A DNA stretch of 64,000 nucleotides, from the NCBI GenBank assembly GCA_024138025.1, contig JAMXBD010002832.1, positions 94,877 through 158,876 on the forward strand, in the 5' to 3' direction. Positions 1-10,660 of the stretch are shown piece after piece (positions within the stretch are counted from its first letter, which is position 1; each line of letters starts with the position of its first letter). This DNA comes from Combretum micranthum. Lineage: Eukaryota; Streptophyta; Magnoliopsida; Myrtales; Combretaceae. The notes under the pieces were generated by a model that saw only the letters and a program-made list of their open reading frames with translations, had not been told where the DNA came from and ran no database searches. Both the position numbers and the translations under genes were made by a program.

Positions 1-2126
1 CAAGGTCATATAGGCGCCGAAACAGTGGCGACAAAGTTCACCACGAATTTTTCAACACAAAATAATTTTGGTTCAAGAAATCAAAATTTGTTTGATAAGT
101 ACTTAGTTATCTATATAGTTGAAAAATTCTCTTTTTGTAACTATATAACTCATATTTAAGCATGCTCAAGCGTTTGTTGTCCATTTATTTTACTTAAGTA
201 AAATTATGTCGGTTTTGGAGTTGTTTAGAAAAATATAGATTACAAGAATTTTGTAAACTCCTTGAAATGATTAATTTGTTTCTTTTTATTTTACAAACAT
301 GTCTTATGTTGGCTTATATATATCTAAGTAACCTTTTTCAAAATAAATTTTCTTCCTTCTATGTTTTCTATACTAATACTATTTTGGAGTTTTTAGAAAA
401 TACACTATTCTTCCCATTTATTTTTCTCGTACAAATTCCTTTGTCTACTTGTTTACAAAAATCTTTATTTGAAAATTCTCATCCTTTCCTCTTATGTTTT
501 CTATAGAAATCATCCATGCATAAGAATTTGTTTTCTTGGCAAAAACAAAGTGGAACAATATGTAGCTTAAGAAACTTTTTATAGTCAAAGTAGTTTCTAA
601 AATCTTAGTAGTTTCTTTTTGTAACTTGAAAAGAGATAACTTTATTTTTGTTTTCAAACCATAGATTTTCTACTTTTCGTAAACTTGTAAAAATCTCCTT
701 TTCGCCAATTATTTTTAGAACTTGAAATTTTAAACAACAATTTAAATGAACATGATTTATGAGAATAATAGTAAGCAAAAATAACATAAAACATAAATAA
801 TAAAGTCAAGTATTGGAGTCTTAGCTTTTTCAAGGCTCCTGGGACTAAGAAGTAGACTAGTCCTAAAATAAAATAAAATGAAAGAAAACTTGTTTTGACT
901 TGATGAGGACAAGTCTAAGACTAGAGACTAGTCTTAATTTAACAAGGAATAAATAAATAAATTGCAATGGAATAAATAAATAAATTGCAAGTGAGATTAT
1001 ATGCTCTAAAGAATATGTACATATATATATATAGATAATAATACTTAGATATATTAACAATAATATGAACAAAAATAATGAAATAAATATAAATAGATTT
1101 TCATGAACAAGAACAATTCATGAACATAATGTAGCTTCCATAACTTGTAGTCTTTGGAAACTCACACTATGGTCATGTAAAGTTACATGACATGAAGAAG
1201 AAGAAAATAGTATGAAGTGGTTACCTAAAGAAGACTTTGGTAGTAGTATGTGGTTATGGGTTTTTGTTGTAGGTAGAAGTTGTTGTGGGTTTAATTTGAG
1301 AGAGTTTTGGGAAAGTATTTTGAGAGAGTTTTGAGAAGAGAATTTGAGAGAGTTTTAGTAAGAATTTGTGCGTAGTGAATGTGTGAAAGAAGTAAAAGAG
1401 GAGGGGGGTATTTATAGGAAATTGTGGAGGGATTTTTGTGTGATTAAAACAAAAGAAAATTGAAACAAATTGATGAGGAAAAGAGGGGAGGGGGCACCGG
1501 CCATATTGTTGGGGAGAGAGAGGAGATTTTATTTTTTTGATTTTTGTTAAATAAAAGATGTAATATGTAAGGTAGATGTGAAATAAAGTTATGAGAAAGG
1601 TAAAAAGTAAGAATTATAGTTTATGTAGTGTGTAAGAGTAGGTATAAAAAAAAGTAGAGATAAAATAATAGTGTAGAATAGTAATGAATAGTGTAATGTA
1701 AGATAGATATGACTAATAAAGTACCGATGGTAAGAAAATATGTGTATAATAGCTATATCTGTTATTTTTAGCTACCGAAAAATTTCGAAATTGATATTTT
1801 AGAAAACCTTATATTTTTATGATTCTAACGGTGTATTCGGAATATTTTTACTATTTCGGGCTCCCGAACACGTTTTTCGAGAACTGTGTCCGATCGGGTT
1901 CAAAGGACACCTGAAATTCGCAAAACTGATATTTTTATAAAACCTATGGTTATTACGAACTATTCTAGCTAATTATCCCAACTTCGTTTTCCAGGGCCAA
2001 AGAAAACGGCAATGCCGGACCTAATCGGTTACGGTAAACTAGGGTTTTTGTTGACCTTCTAGGGTTCTGTTTGACTTCCAGTTTAGGGTTTTATGCTAAA
2101 CCGATTCCAAAAATTTGGGGTTTACA
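1..2126 (-). mobile_element. Partial very long LTR, inverted, cut by the window edge
   Basis: The right end, read on the minus strand, begins TGTAAACCCC, matching the start of the LTR at 18613 (TGTAAACCCC) and close to the one at 29067 (TGTAAGCCCC). Further inside, the reverse complement tracks the 18613 LTR: the block at 800-860 matches 20380-20460, and 1740-1960 matches 19230-19450. No protein-coding block is visible. The five bases after the end (2127-2131, TTTAC) are the expected target-site duplication, but the partner copy lies outside the window. Whether this is a solo LTR or part of a full element cannot be decided here. Confidence 0.75.
1409..1417 (-). promoter_or_regulatory. TATA box of the inverted LTR
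   Basis: CTATAAATA on the minus strand, followed downstream on that strand by a pyrimidine-rich stretch (the GA-rich plus strand at 1290-1400). The related LTR at 18613 has the same box in the corresponding place, which supports a U3 promoter. Confidence 0.5.
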
Positions 2127-2371
2127 TTTACAGTGTATGCATGAGCGATTTTCGAGCTGCTCCTACTCTTAGTAACTCAACTAAGAGACATTCAAATAGT
2201 AAAATCGGGATATTCCCAGTTCCTTTTCATTTCATCTATTTATAGACAGATTTACAACTGATGTTTGTTACAAATCTGGTATCTTAGTTAGAAGATCTGT
2301 TAGAGATATCACTCTAACCATAATCTGTTACAAAACTGTCAATTATTGTAACTACATTCTTGCCCTTTCTT

Positions 2372-2638
2372 CTACATCTGTAACTGAACCGTGTAACATA
2401 GTTTGAGAACCAGACTAGCGTCTTCCTTTTTTCGTTTGTTGTTGTCGGATATAATGTCGCTTTTGGATGTAATATTGTTGTTAGATGAAACAATAGCCTT
2501 ACCCTTTTGAAAGAACATCTTGTCCTCAAGGTGAAAATTAGGATATTGTTGATGAAACCCTAAAAACTCTGATTTAGAATGATATTCTTCTTTAAGTTTG
2601 ATAATAAGATCAGAATAAGGAGAAGTAATAGCCAACAT
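2372..2638 (-). pseudogene. Fused gypsy pol fragment: post-RNase H linker joined to pol C-terminus
   Basis: The first ~25 residues (MLAITSPYSDLIIKLKEEYH) match the linker after RNase H seen at 17526-17620. The following GFHQQYPNFHLEDKMFF matches the extreme C-terminus of gypsy pol seen at about 16130-16210. In G2 these parts lie ~1.33 kb apart with integrase between them, so an internal deletion around 2562-2572 has joined them. The open frame continues across the join, probably by chance. No enzymatic domain survives. Confidence 0.6.
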
Positions 2639-2774
2639 CTGTCCATCAAACTATCTTGATAAGGTATTCGCTACATTGTTATCCATACCAGCTTTGTAGA
2701 CAACGTTGTAGTGAAATTCCAAAAGTTTCACCTAACACTTTTGTTGATCTGGTGTTTGAATCAAACCTATATCA

Positions 2775-3312
2775 GTCCATTATTAATGGTTAACTAAAAG
2801 CTATGATTAAACATTTTTTCTTTATTAATATTTTCAGTTTTAAATTTTTAAACATTTAATTTATTGGTTAACTAAAAGCTGTGATTAATCATATTTTCAG
2901 TTGGTCCATAAAAAGTTAAAACCTTTTGTTTCATAATTACGTTCAGAAAATACAAAATAACAAGTTAAATATCACAATTACATTAAAAAATTGCAAATCA
3001 ACAAGTTAAATAACTATAAAACCAACAACAAATTAGGAATATAACATTACACAAATTAAAACTTTATAGTCTTCTCATTTTTACAAATTACAACACAACA
3101 ACATAATGACTAAAACATAAATGTTTGAATTTTTAGTTTTCTAACAGTTAACCATTAATAATTGGTTTCTTAAGGTTATAAACCAAAGCAAAAATAAAAA
3201 ATAAAAATAAAAATAGTGATCCTAAACCGAAACCAATAGACTGGTTAACTGTAGTTTTTCGATTGGTTTTTTTGTCTTGGCTCGGTTTTATCGATTATTT
3301 TGCCCACCTCTA
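2775..3312. repeat. AT-rich hAT-like nonautonomous repeat, copy 1 of 4
   Basis: The right end reads TTTTGCCCACCTCTA, preceded by repeated GGTTCGGTTTT/ATCGATT motifs, the look of plant hAT-type MITEs ending in a GGTGGGC terminal repeat. A matching left terminus is not visible, so it is truncated or wrongly bounded. Other copies lie at 17762-18292, 45743-46276 and 55500-56030, always between the same two gypsy fragments, so it was already there before the duplications. It encodes no protein. Confidence 0.45.
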
Positions 3313-3589
3313 ACCACAAGTCATGGGTTAGGCTACAATCCTCTTTGGACTTATTTACACTTGCTTCCTAGGTTATACAACCATTAATACAAGTTATGAT
3401 TTTATCACAAGATCCATAATGCAGGGCATGGCTATCAACGCTTTGATTAGTGACTTTCATCAATTTGGCATAATGCATTCCACATTCTTAAGCGCTGCCT
3501 ATGGGACAGGAAATGTCGTTATTTGGTTATCCTCTTTACCTACCTCCATCTTATCTTCTACTCTAATATAAACAAAATCATACCCCCCT

Positions 3590-3900
3590 ACAAAATGAAT
3601 TAAATAGTTATGAAAGAAATCACTTTCATCTTCAATTGATTCCTCACACAATACTTGTTGAACTAAAATTTGTATTCCTTTACCTCTAGCTTATGTAATA
3701 AGACCAATCGATCCATGATTCTTATCATCTCCCCTAGGTTCGTGAAGATTGGCCCTCTAATCATTTACAGACTTCACTATTCTACATGGACCTCAATTCG
3801 AAGATCTAACTTTTATCCCCTCTTCCTAAAATATCTATCCTTCTTAAGGTAAACCTATACCAAATCTCTAGGCTAAAACACAACCTATTGTCTTCCCCTA
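3590..3900 (-). pseudogene. Gypsy pol C-terminal remnant (integrase tail)
   Basis: Read on the minus strand, conceptual translation over several frames gives the usual end of a gypsy integrase: a V-Y-L-(R/K)-K-x-R-F-P stretch near 3840, then a D-D-R-N-H-G-S-I-G-P-I-T run with basic residues near 3670-3720. The 'GPITRAR'-like tail is typical of plant gypsy polyproteins. The matching copy is 22925-23160. Stops and frameshifts interrupt it. Confidence 0.5.
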
Positions 3901-3944
3901 TCCTTACTTTGTTTAATTTTTTTCAGCTTAGGTTTGAAAATGAT

Positions 3945-4715
3945 AAAAAAAACCTTAGTGTCGATGTTGTTGGACCTAGACTGACCTAGTCTGTTTAACC
4001 CGAGTCAATCTAAATAAGCATCAAAAGCAGCTGATCCATGCATTTAGCCCAACTTGCATCAACTTGGATAGGTCCAGTTAACTTGGCATGGAAGAAAATG
4101 AATGAATTTTGCAAATTACCCATTGAACTTTTACCAAGGTATAGATTCACCCTTTCAATTTTCAAAATGAATTTTTTGTCCCCTTAAACTTTCCAAAATT
4201 GCCCAGTTAAGGGGGATAGGAGGTAAAGCCATACATAAAAGAAAGTTTAAGGGGGTGAATTTGTATAGGTGAAAGTTTAAGGGGGTATTTTGCAACTCCA
4301 CCCGCTTTGTTTTAACGAAAAATGTTAAGTGTCCTTAACTATGATAATTTTTTTAAGTTTAAGGTGTCAAAAAGGTCACTTTAAAAGTTCAAGGAGTGAA
4401 TCTATACCTATGTAAAAGTTTAAGGGCGTAATTAGCAATTTCACAAAAAATAAATAAATAAAAATTTCTAGAATTTAAATATAGATTTATACTATGTTAT
4501 AAACTTATTAAATGTAATCATTGTATTATGTTTTTTGCTCTTTTTCAGGTATATATCACATATAAATTTAATAGCCAATTTATGTGTTTTATATAAATAC
4601 AGACTTAATTGAGTCATGATATATATTGGTATTTTATAAGATGTGTCTTATATTTTTAGTTTTTATTAATCCTGATTTGACCTTTGGCGGAACCCAATTC
4701 AACCACTCAGCTCCC
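3945..4715. repeat. Non-coding insert inside gypsy integrase, copy 1 of 2
   Basis: A roughly 770 bp block interrupts the gypsy integrase remnant in both G1 and G2 (23225-24015). It contains several variants of 'gaaagtttaaggggg' and its complement (4140-4430). I found no clear terminal repeats or target duplication and cannot assign a family. Presence in both copies shows it predates their separation. Confidence 0.45.
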
Positions 4716-4719
4716 AATG

Positions 4720-4968
4720 ATCCCAATCCATCAAATTCTTAGTGCAACTGTTGTATCTATTAAGCTCTTTCCATTCCACTTTGATTATCCTCATACGTAG
4801 GAGGTTTAGGTAATAAATCTAATGGAGATATAGGATTGAAATCATAAACCACTTCAAAAGGTGTCTATCCTGTAACACTATGAACTAGTCAATTATAAGC
4901 AAACTCCATAATAACTAAACAATGATCCCAATCCATCAAATTCTTCCCAATAGTTACTCTCAACAATG
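4720..4968 (-). pseudogene. Gypsy integrase fragment
   Basis: On the minus strand this matches 24050-24290, where conceptual translation gives EFAYNSQVHNVSGKIPFELV and a following Y-x-F-N-P-x-S-P-L-x-L-L-P block, typical of the integrase region after the catalytic core. It ends at the chimeric junction with copia at 4968/4969. Confidence 0.5.
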
Positions 4969-5002
4969 CACCAATTATCATGCTTAGCATGCAAAGAAAA
5001 GT

Positions 5003-6007
5003 GTGCTTCTTAATTTGGATTGTTCTGAGGTTAATTTAACTTCAGTACCTGTACACACTTGGTGGATAGATTCTAGTGCAACAATTCACATTAGTGTGTC
5101 TATCCAGGGTTACCTCCATTGCCGAAAACCAAGCAATGGTGAAAGATATATCTATGTAGGCGACGGCAAGACAGTTCAAGTTGAGGCAATTGGAAAATTT
5201 AGATTATTATTAAAGATTGGATTTTATTTGGATCTTGATGAAACATTTATTGTACCATCATTTATACAGAATTTGATTTATGTTTCTTCTTTGGACAAAT
5301 CTAGTTATTCTTGTCCATTTGGAAATAAGAAATTTAGTTTGTTTCATGATTCAAAATTAATTGGATCTGGTTCTTTACTGTTTATGATAATCTTTACTTG
5401 ATTGATATTATTGCTTCATTAATAAATCATTGCAATAAGTACACGAGGAACAAAGAGAAAATTAACCAATGAGAATTCAGCAACATTATGGCACAAGAGA
5501 TTGGGTCATATCTCCAAACGGAGAATAGAGAGACTTGTGTCAGATGAAATTCTATACCCATTAGATTTTACAAAATTTAATGATTGTATTAACTGTATAA
5601 AGGGGAAACAAACCAATAAAAGGAGATTTTAAACCAACAAGACTTTAGACGTCTTAGAACTTATACATACATATATTTGTGGGCCATTTCCTATAGTTGC
5701 TTGGAATGGTCAACAGTATTTCATAACGTTCATAGACGATTTCTCACGATATGGCTATCTATATCTCATTCATGAAAAGTCACAGCTTTTGGACATGTTC
5801 AAAAATTATAAGGCTGAAGTTGAGAACCAACTCAACAAAAGGATTAAAAGCATTAGATCTTATCATGGTGACGAATACTACGGCAGATATGATGGTTCAG
5901 GTGAACAACGTCCAGGACCTTTTGCTAACTTCCTAGAGGAATGTCGTATTGTCCCACAATATACCATGCCATGTTCACCCACTATGAATGGTGTTGCTGA
6001 AAGATGA
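5003..6007 (+). pseudogene. Copia protease, GAG-pre-integrase and integrase core (disrupted)
   Basis: The protease motif reads WWIDSSAT at about 5062-5085. The usual copia active site is D-S-G, so the glycine is replaced by serine, as in all three copies. The GAG-pre-integrase zinc region is visible as LWHKRLGHIS...CINCIKGKQ (5488-5610), followed by a stop at 5630-5632 caused by an extra T. The integrase core continues in another frame with a D-I/Y-C-G-P-F-P block near 5670, F-I-D-D-F-S-R near 5730, and N-G-V-A-E-R ending in a TGA at 6005. The polyprotein is broken in several frames and cannot work. Confidence 0.8.
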
Positions 6008-6025
6008 AACAGGACGCTTAAGGAT

Positions 6026-8170
6026 ATGGTGAGGAATATGATTTGTCACTCCAACTTACCAGAATCACTCTGGGGAGAAGCATTTAAGACTAAAGCATAT
6101 ATCCTTAACAAGGTTCCAACTAAAGCAACCAATAAAACCCCTTATGAGCTTTGGATGGGTAAGAAGCCTAGTCTAAAGCATTTACATGTGTGGGGATGTC
6201 TAGCTGAGGCACGGCCTTATAGACCTAATGAAAAGAAACTAGACTCAAGAACTGTGAGTTGCTATTTTGTTAGGTACTCCGAAAGATCAAGAGGTTACAA
6301 GTTTTATGATCCCACAACTAAGTCAATATTTGAGTCGGGAAACGCTTAGTTCTTTGAGGATGTCGAGTTTACGGGGGGAGATATGGTTAGAGACATTGTC
6401 TTTCAAGAAGAATATGTTGATATTCCTATAGGTGTTGTTGAATTTAGTCAAGATTCTGTTCCTGACTTTTTTCAAGACACAATAAACCTAGACAATGGTA
6501 GAGATCCCGTTCAAGGGACTGTTCCAGAAGAACAAACTCTACCACCTCAAGAACCTATTCAATTAAGGAGATCCACTAGACAAAGAAGAAGTGCGGTGCC
6601 AGATGATTACATCGTATTTCTTCAAGAACATGAGGTTGACATTGGAATGATGGAAGATGATCCAATCAACTTCCATCAAGCCATTGAAAGTTCTAACTCT
6701 CAAAAGTGGATTGATGCCATGAATGAAGAGATAAAGTCTATGAAGGACAATGATGTTTGGGATCTTGTCCCATTGCCAAAATGTACGAAGCCCATTGGTT
6801 GCAAATGGATATTTAAGACCAAAAGGGATTCGAAAGGCAATGTGGAGAGGTACAAGGCTCGTCTTGTTGCAAAAGGCTTTACATAGAAAGAAGGCATCGA
6901 CTATAAAGAGACTTTCTCATCGGTTTCTTCGAAAAACTCTTTTAGGATTATAACGGCACTAGTGGCATATTTTGATCTTGAGTTACATCATATGGATGTA
7001 AAGACCGCCTTCCTCAATGGTGACATTGATAAGATGATCTATATGGTACAACCAGAAAACTTTACGTTGGAAGATCCAAAGAATATGGTTGGTAAACTTA
7101 AGAAATCCATCTATGGACTTAAGCAAGCATCTCGACAATGGTATTTCAAATTTCATCAAGTGATTACCTCATTCAGTTTTGAGATGAATTTGGTCGATGA
7201 TTGTATATACCATAAGTTCTGTAGGAGCAAGCATTTTTTCTTATGTTGATGATATTTTGCTTGCCAGCAACGATATAGGCTTATTGCATGAAACCAAGAG
7301 ATTTCTAGCTAAGAATTTTGAGATGAAAGACTTGGTGATGCCTCTTTTGTGTCAGAAATACAAATACACCTAGATCGCTCTCAGGGTATTCTCAGATTAT
7401 CGCAAAAGAGCTATATCTAAAAGGTACTCAAAAGGTATAGATGCATGCAGATTGCAAACCACGTGATACCCAAGTGGCTAAGGGAGACAAATTTAGTCTC
7501 AATCAGTGCCCTAAGAATGCTTTTGAGGAAAAAGAAATGCAAAAGATTCCTTATGCATCAGTAGTAAGGAGTCCAATGTATGGTCAGGTTCATACACGTC
7601 AGATATTGCGTACATTACAGGAATGTTGGGCAGATACTTAAGCAATTCAGGATTAGACCATTGGAAAGCAGCCAAACGAGTTATGCGATACTTACATATA
7701 ACAAAAGATTACATGCTCACTTATCGGAAGTTAGATCAGATCAAGATCATTGGGTCTACTGATTCTAATTTTGCTGGATGCTAAGATAGTATGAAATCTA
7801 CATCAGGCTACATCCATTTGCTAGCTGGAGGAGCTATCTCTTGGAAGAGTGTAAAACAATCTCTTGTTGCCTCTTCTACTATGGAAGCAGAGTTTGTAGC
7901 ATGTTATGAGACATCCAATCATGGAATATGATTGCGGAATTTTGTCACAGGGCTGCGCATTGTGGATACTGTTAATAGACTACTTAAGTTATTTTGTGAC
8001 AATAAGTCAACATTCTATATTCCAACAATAACAGAGCTCGACAAAAACACAACATATAGAAATTAAGTTCCTAGTTGTAAAAGAAAGAGCTCAGAGTGGA
8101 CAATTGTCTATAGAGCATATAGGAACAAACTCTATGATCATGGATCCGCTTACTAAAGGAGTGCAACCCA
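6026..8170 (+). pseudogene. Copia integrase C-terminus, reverse transcriptase and RNase H (disrupted)
   Basis: Integrase C-terminal motifs ([30 protein letters not shown]) lead into the variable linker and then [22 protein letters not shown] (~6807-6865), VKTAFLNGDIDKM (~6998-7036), KKSIYGLKQASRQWYF (~7102-7150), and a YVDDILLASND catalytic region near 7240-7275 in another frame. RNase H follows as [20 protein letters not shown] (~7838-7895). Interruptions include TAG at 6346, TAG at 6884, TAA at 7418 and TGA at 7929, plus frameshifts. Confidence 0.8.
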
Positions 8171-8670
8171 AGGTGTTTCATGAGCACAATGCTCATATGG
8201 GTATCATGTCCTTAAGGGATATTCAGTTTTAGTAGGAGTTTGTTATTTTGAATGCTTTTATGTCATAGACAAACATTAATTAGTTGTTTCATTTTGTCAT
8301 GTTTTTTAAGGATATTTTCTGTAGAAATAAAGTATTTTGTTTATTTACACTCTGATTTTGGTTTATGGTTTGATCTCACTAAGGTTTATATTGGACCAGT
8401 ATGAAATAAACATGTTAAGATCACATTGCATGGAATTTCCTTGTTACACATTCAAATCATGATCCATGTCATTCAATTGTGTCAACATTGTGACCATTGA
8501 TAGTTTGAGTTACGATAAATGTAACGAATACCTCTTTGATCCTATGTTGATATGGTTGATGGACCGGATTGGTTATAGATACATGTTGGTCATGACAGCA
8601 AATTTGAGCTCAAATGGTTGTTTTGGCAAATCATAATTATAAGGTTACACAATTAGTCCAAGTGGCAAAT
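8171..8670 (+). other. Copia copy 1: 3' untranslated region
   Basis: About 500 bp between the end of RNase H homology and the probable 3' LTR. No coding potential is visible. The purine-containing stretch AGTGGCAAAT immediately before 8671 is where a polypurine tract is expected, but it is degenerate (copy 2 reads AGTGGCAGAT). Confidence 0.5.
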
Positions 8671-9168
8671 TGTTGGATCCTTAATCCAACGTTGGCCTTA
8701 TATGTGAAATAATTATATGTTATGGGCTGTCATATTAAGTTAAGCTTAATTAAAAGTGATCAATAGGATTTACGTATTTAGGCTTTAATGAATCTAATAG
8801 GGTATTGCCCTTTTATGTGTAGAGACCTTATGGGTAATTTCTATTTTTATGATGGGTTAAAATAGAAATACCAAAAAATAACATGGAGTTATCTCTATAA
8901 ATATTGATTATGGTCCCTAGGTCACACGGAATAATTTTTCTAGTCTCTTATGAATCCCATCATCAGAGAGTACGAAGAGAAAACAAAAGGGATCTCTCAA
9001 GAAAAACGTGGTGATCTAGAAGGCCAACCATAAGACTCTAAAATTATTGATTGCTATGGATTCAGGTATGCTTTTGCTTGTCTATTGTTTAATTCTTAAT
9101 GATTAAACATGAACAATCTACAGTTTTATATGTGATGGTTTTCACAAAGGGGTAATTTGGATTTATCA
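8671..9168 (+). repeat. Probable copia 3' LTR, copy 1
   Basis: Starts TGTTGGATCC directly after the degenerate polypurine tract. Contains a TATA box (CTATAAATA, 8895-8903) about 225 bp in. The right end is uncertain: I placed it at ...TTTATCA (9168), but no 5' LTR or empty site is available to define it. The equivalents are 51799-52293 and 60457-60954. Confidence 0.5.
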
Positions 9169-9309
9169 GTCTAGTCCCATTTCCACTTAGAGATTGGCAA
9201 TGGCTTTAGTAATCCTCTTAGTCTCTAATGTTCTACCTTCACTCACTAGCACACAACACACTTCATTACAAAATATGCAACATCATGCTTCATCACTTGA
9301 CACTAAAAA

Positions 9310-9620
9310 TAACTCTTCAAATTTTGGTACGTCTTTGTACCTCTAGGATGTACGATATAACCAAAAGAGTGAACTTCACTCATAATGTCCTATAAAAGCT
9401 TTGCAGGGACACGTAATCTTCCTTTTATGCAGATAACACCATCACCATCAACTTGAAAATCCCAATGTTTCTCAATTTGCATCTATTATTTCATTTACTA
9501 TGAGGTGGCATTATGCTACCATGCTTCCGTAATCTTTTCCACAATGGTTGGACCAACCACTAAATCTAGCATCTTAATGTCAATCTCATGCAAGTGAGTT
9601 CAATATTTAACCTCTCAAAT
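9310..9620 (-). pseudogene. Gypsy integrase zinc-finger fragment, copy 1
   Basis: Minus-strand translation gives DGDGVICIKGRLRVPA and then, after a frameshift, EVHSFGYIVHPRGTKTY, the conserved stretch that carries the two histidines of the gypsy integrase HHCC finger. The cysteine half is not identifiable. It lies just beyond the copia LTR and is repeated beside copies 2 (52440-52760) and 3 (61090-61410), so it belongs to the duplicated flank. Confidence 0.55.
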
Positions 9621-9779
9621 TTCCGAAGAAACTTTTGCTAGTTAGTGACCAATAAATGATGCAATTCAATAAATTAAACAACATCTAATATAGTAACCAT
9701 TTTATCCCCTTTTACTTCAATAAATAAAACAATATATGATGTAATAACTAAAGAGAGAGGGAATGGAAAAATCAAGTCA

Positions 9780-10660
9780 TGATATAGCAGTGTCCGGTCT
9801 GCTTCCCTATCACACAATTGTCTCCCAATGGAGGACTTTACACCACTTTATTTACTTCAAATAAAATTACTCCCTAGGAGCTAGAATACAATACCCTACA
9901 TAAATAAACTCACTAACTAACAAGACTTTTGCCTTTACAATGATTCCCTATCACACTAGATACAAGTCAATAACTTAAGGAATTCACGCAAGAAACTCTT
10001 ATTCTGTGACTTACAAAGAATAGAAAACTAACACTTAATGACACTACACTTTTTACTCTCTCATAAGATGAAGCAAACTAACTACAAGGACAAGATTTTA
10101 CGAGAGAGTAATATAAGGACGTTAATTGCAACTTTAGAAATCTGCCCAATAACCGTTATTTATAAGTCTCTTCAAGAAATTTTGACATTAGACATTTTCA
10201 CCTCAAAATTTTCCATGCATTAAATATTTTAATTGCTAGTTTTTTGTCAATTAGCACCCAATCGCTACAAAACTAAACATAGAAACTCATGGACCATGGC
10301 GTCCTAACGCTAGTTCATTACACCATGATCAGAAACATTCTAATCATGTAAAACATCATTGGCATCCTAGTCACCCTACGTCCAGAGGCTAATTGTGGTT
10401 CACATAATTAGAATCCTGATCATGCTAAATTCTAGATGCAATGCCTTGAGATGAATCTAACATCCAGACCCTAGCTCTAATAATTAGGTTTTGCAACATC
10501 ACTAGAAAAAATTCAAGCATATAAACTGCGCAAACATAATCATATCATGTCACAAGCACATTTGGTCAATCAAGTGTAACTTAATTCTATCAAATGAGTA
10601 ATTATGTAATGTACTTCCTCATCAGAATCAACTTGAATCCTTCATTTCAACATTTTTTTT
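9780..10660 (-). repeat. Copia-type LTR remnant (second family), copy 1
   Basis: The reverse complement resembles 44460-45330 on the plus strand: both have a 'gttgaa-tgaagg-ttcaag' block followed by 'gatgagga', a middle section with 'ctggatg/ctggacg' motifs, and an 'aagtcctcc' block near the 3' end. A TATA-like TTATAAATA lies at about 10158-10166 on the minus strand. No coding sequence. Repeated at about 52905-53790 and 61560-62425. Assignment to a long-LTR copia group is by general appearance. Confidence 0.4.

Larger units (their letters stand above)
2127..4968 (-). mobile_element. Composite Ty3/gypsy debris, copy G1
   Basis: A mosaic of minus-strand gypsy remnants and inserted repeats that also occurs at 15790-18612 plus 22920-24290 (G2), and in part at 45515-46376 (G3) and 55186-56112 (G4). 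In order it holds an LTR-like 3' region (2127-2480), a fused pol fragment (2372-2638), an AT-rich hAT-like repeat (2775-3312), the C-terminal end of a second gypsy pol (about 3590-3900), a non-coding insert (about 3945-4715) and an integrase fragment (about 4720-4960). Relative to G2 it lacks about 1.33 kb of pol at position 2565 and lacks the LTR inserted at 18613. It ends abruptly in copia sequence at 4969. Confidence 0.7.
4969..9168 (+). mobile_element. Ty1/copia pseudo-element, copy 1 (5'-truncated)
   Basis: Starts inside the gag zinc knuckle and runs through protease, integrase, reverse transcriptase, RNase H, a 3' untranslated region and a probable 3' LTR. The 5' LTR, leader and most of gag are missing. 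Domain order PR-IN-RT-RH is the copia order. At least four inactivating lesions are shared with copies 2 and 3: a stop at 5630, a stop at 6005, a stop at 7418 and a stop at 7929. It also has private stops such as 6346. It cannot be mobile. The 3' boundary is approximate. Confidence 0.85.

Noticed and set aside
12..32. GGCGCCGAAACAGTGGCG as a primer-binding site
   Set aside because: It lies only about half way into the LTR by comparison with the 18613 copy, and no LTR end precedes it, so the resemblance to a TGGCGCC-type site is probably chance.
6700..6897. Minus-strand frames over RT (also 49727-50046 and 58390-58707)
   Set aside because: Mirror images of the conserved copia RT start, repeated because the element is repeated.
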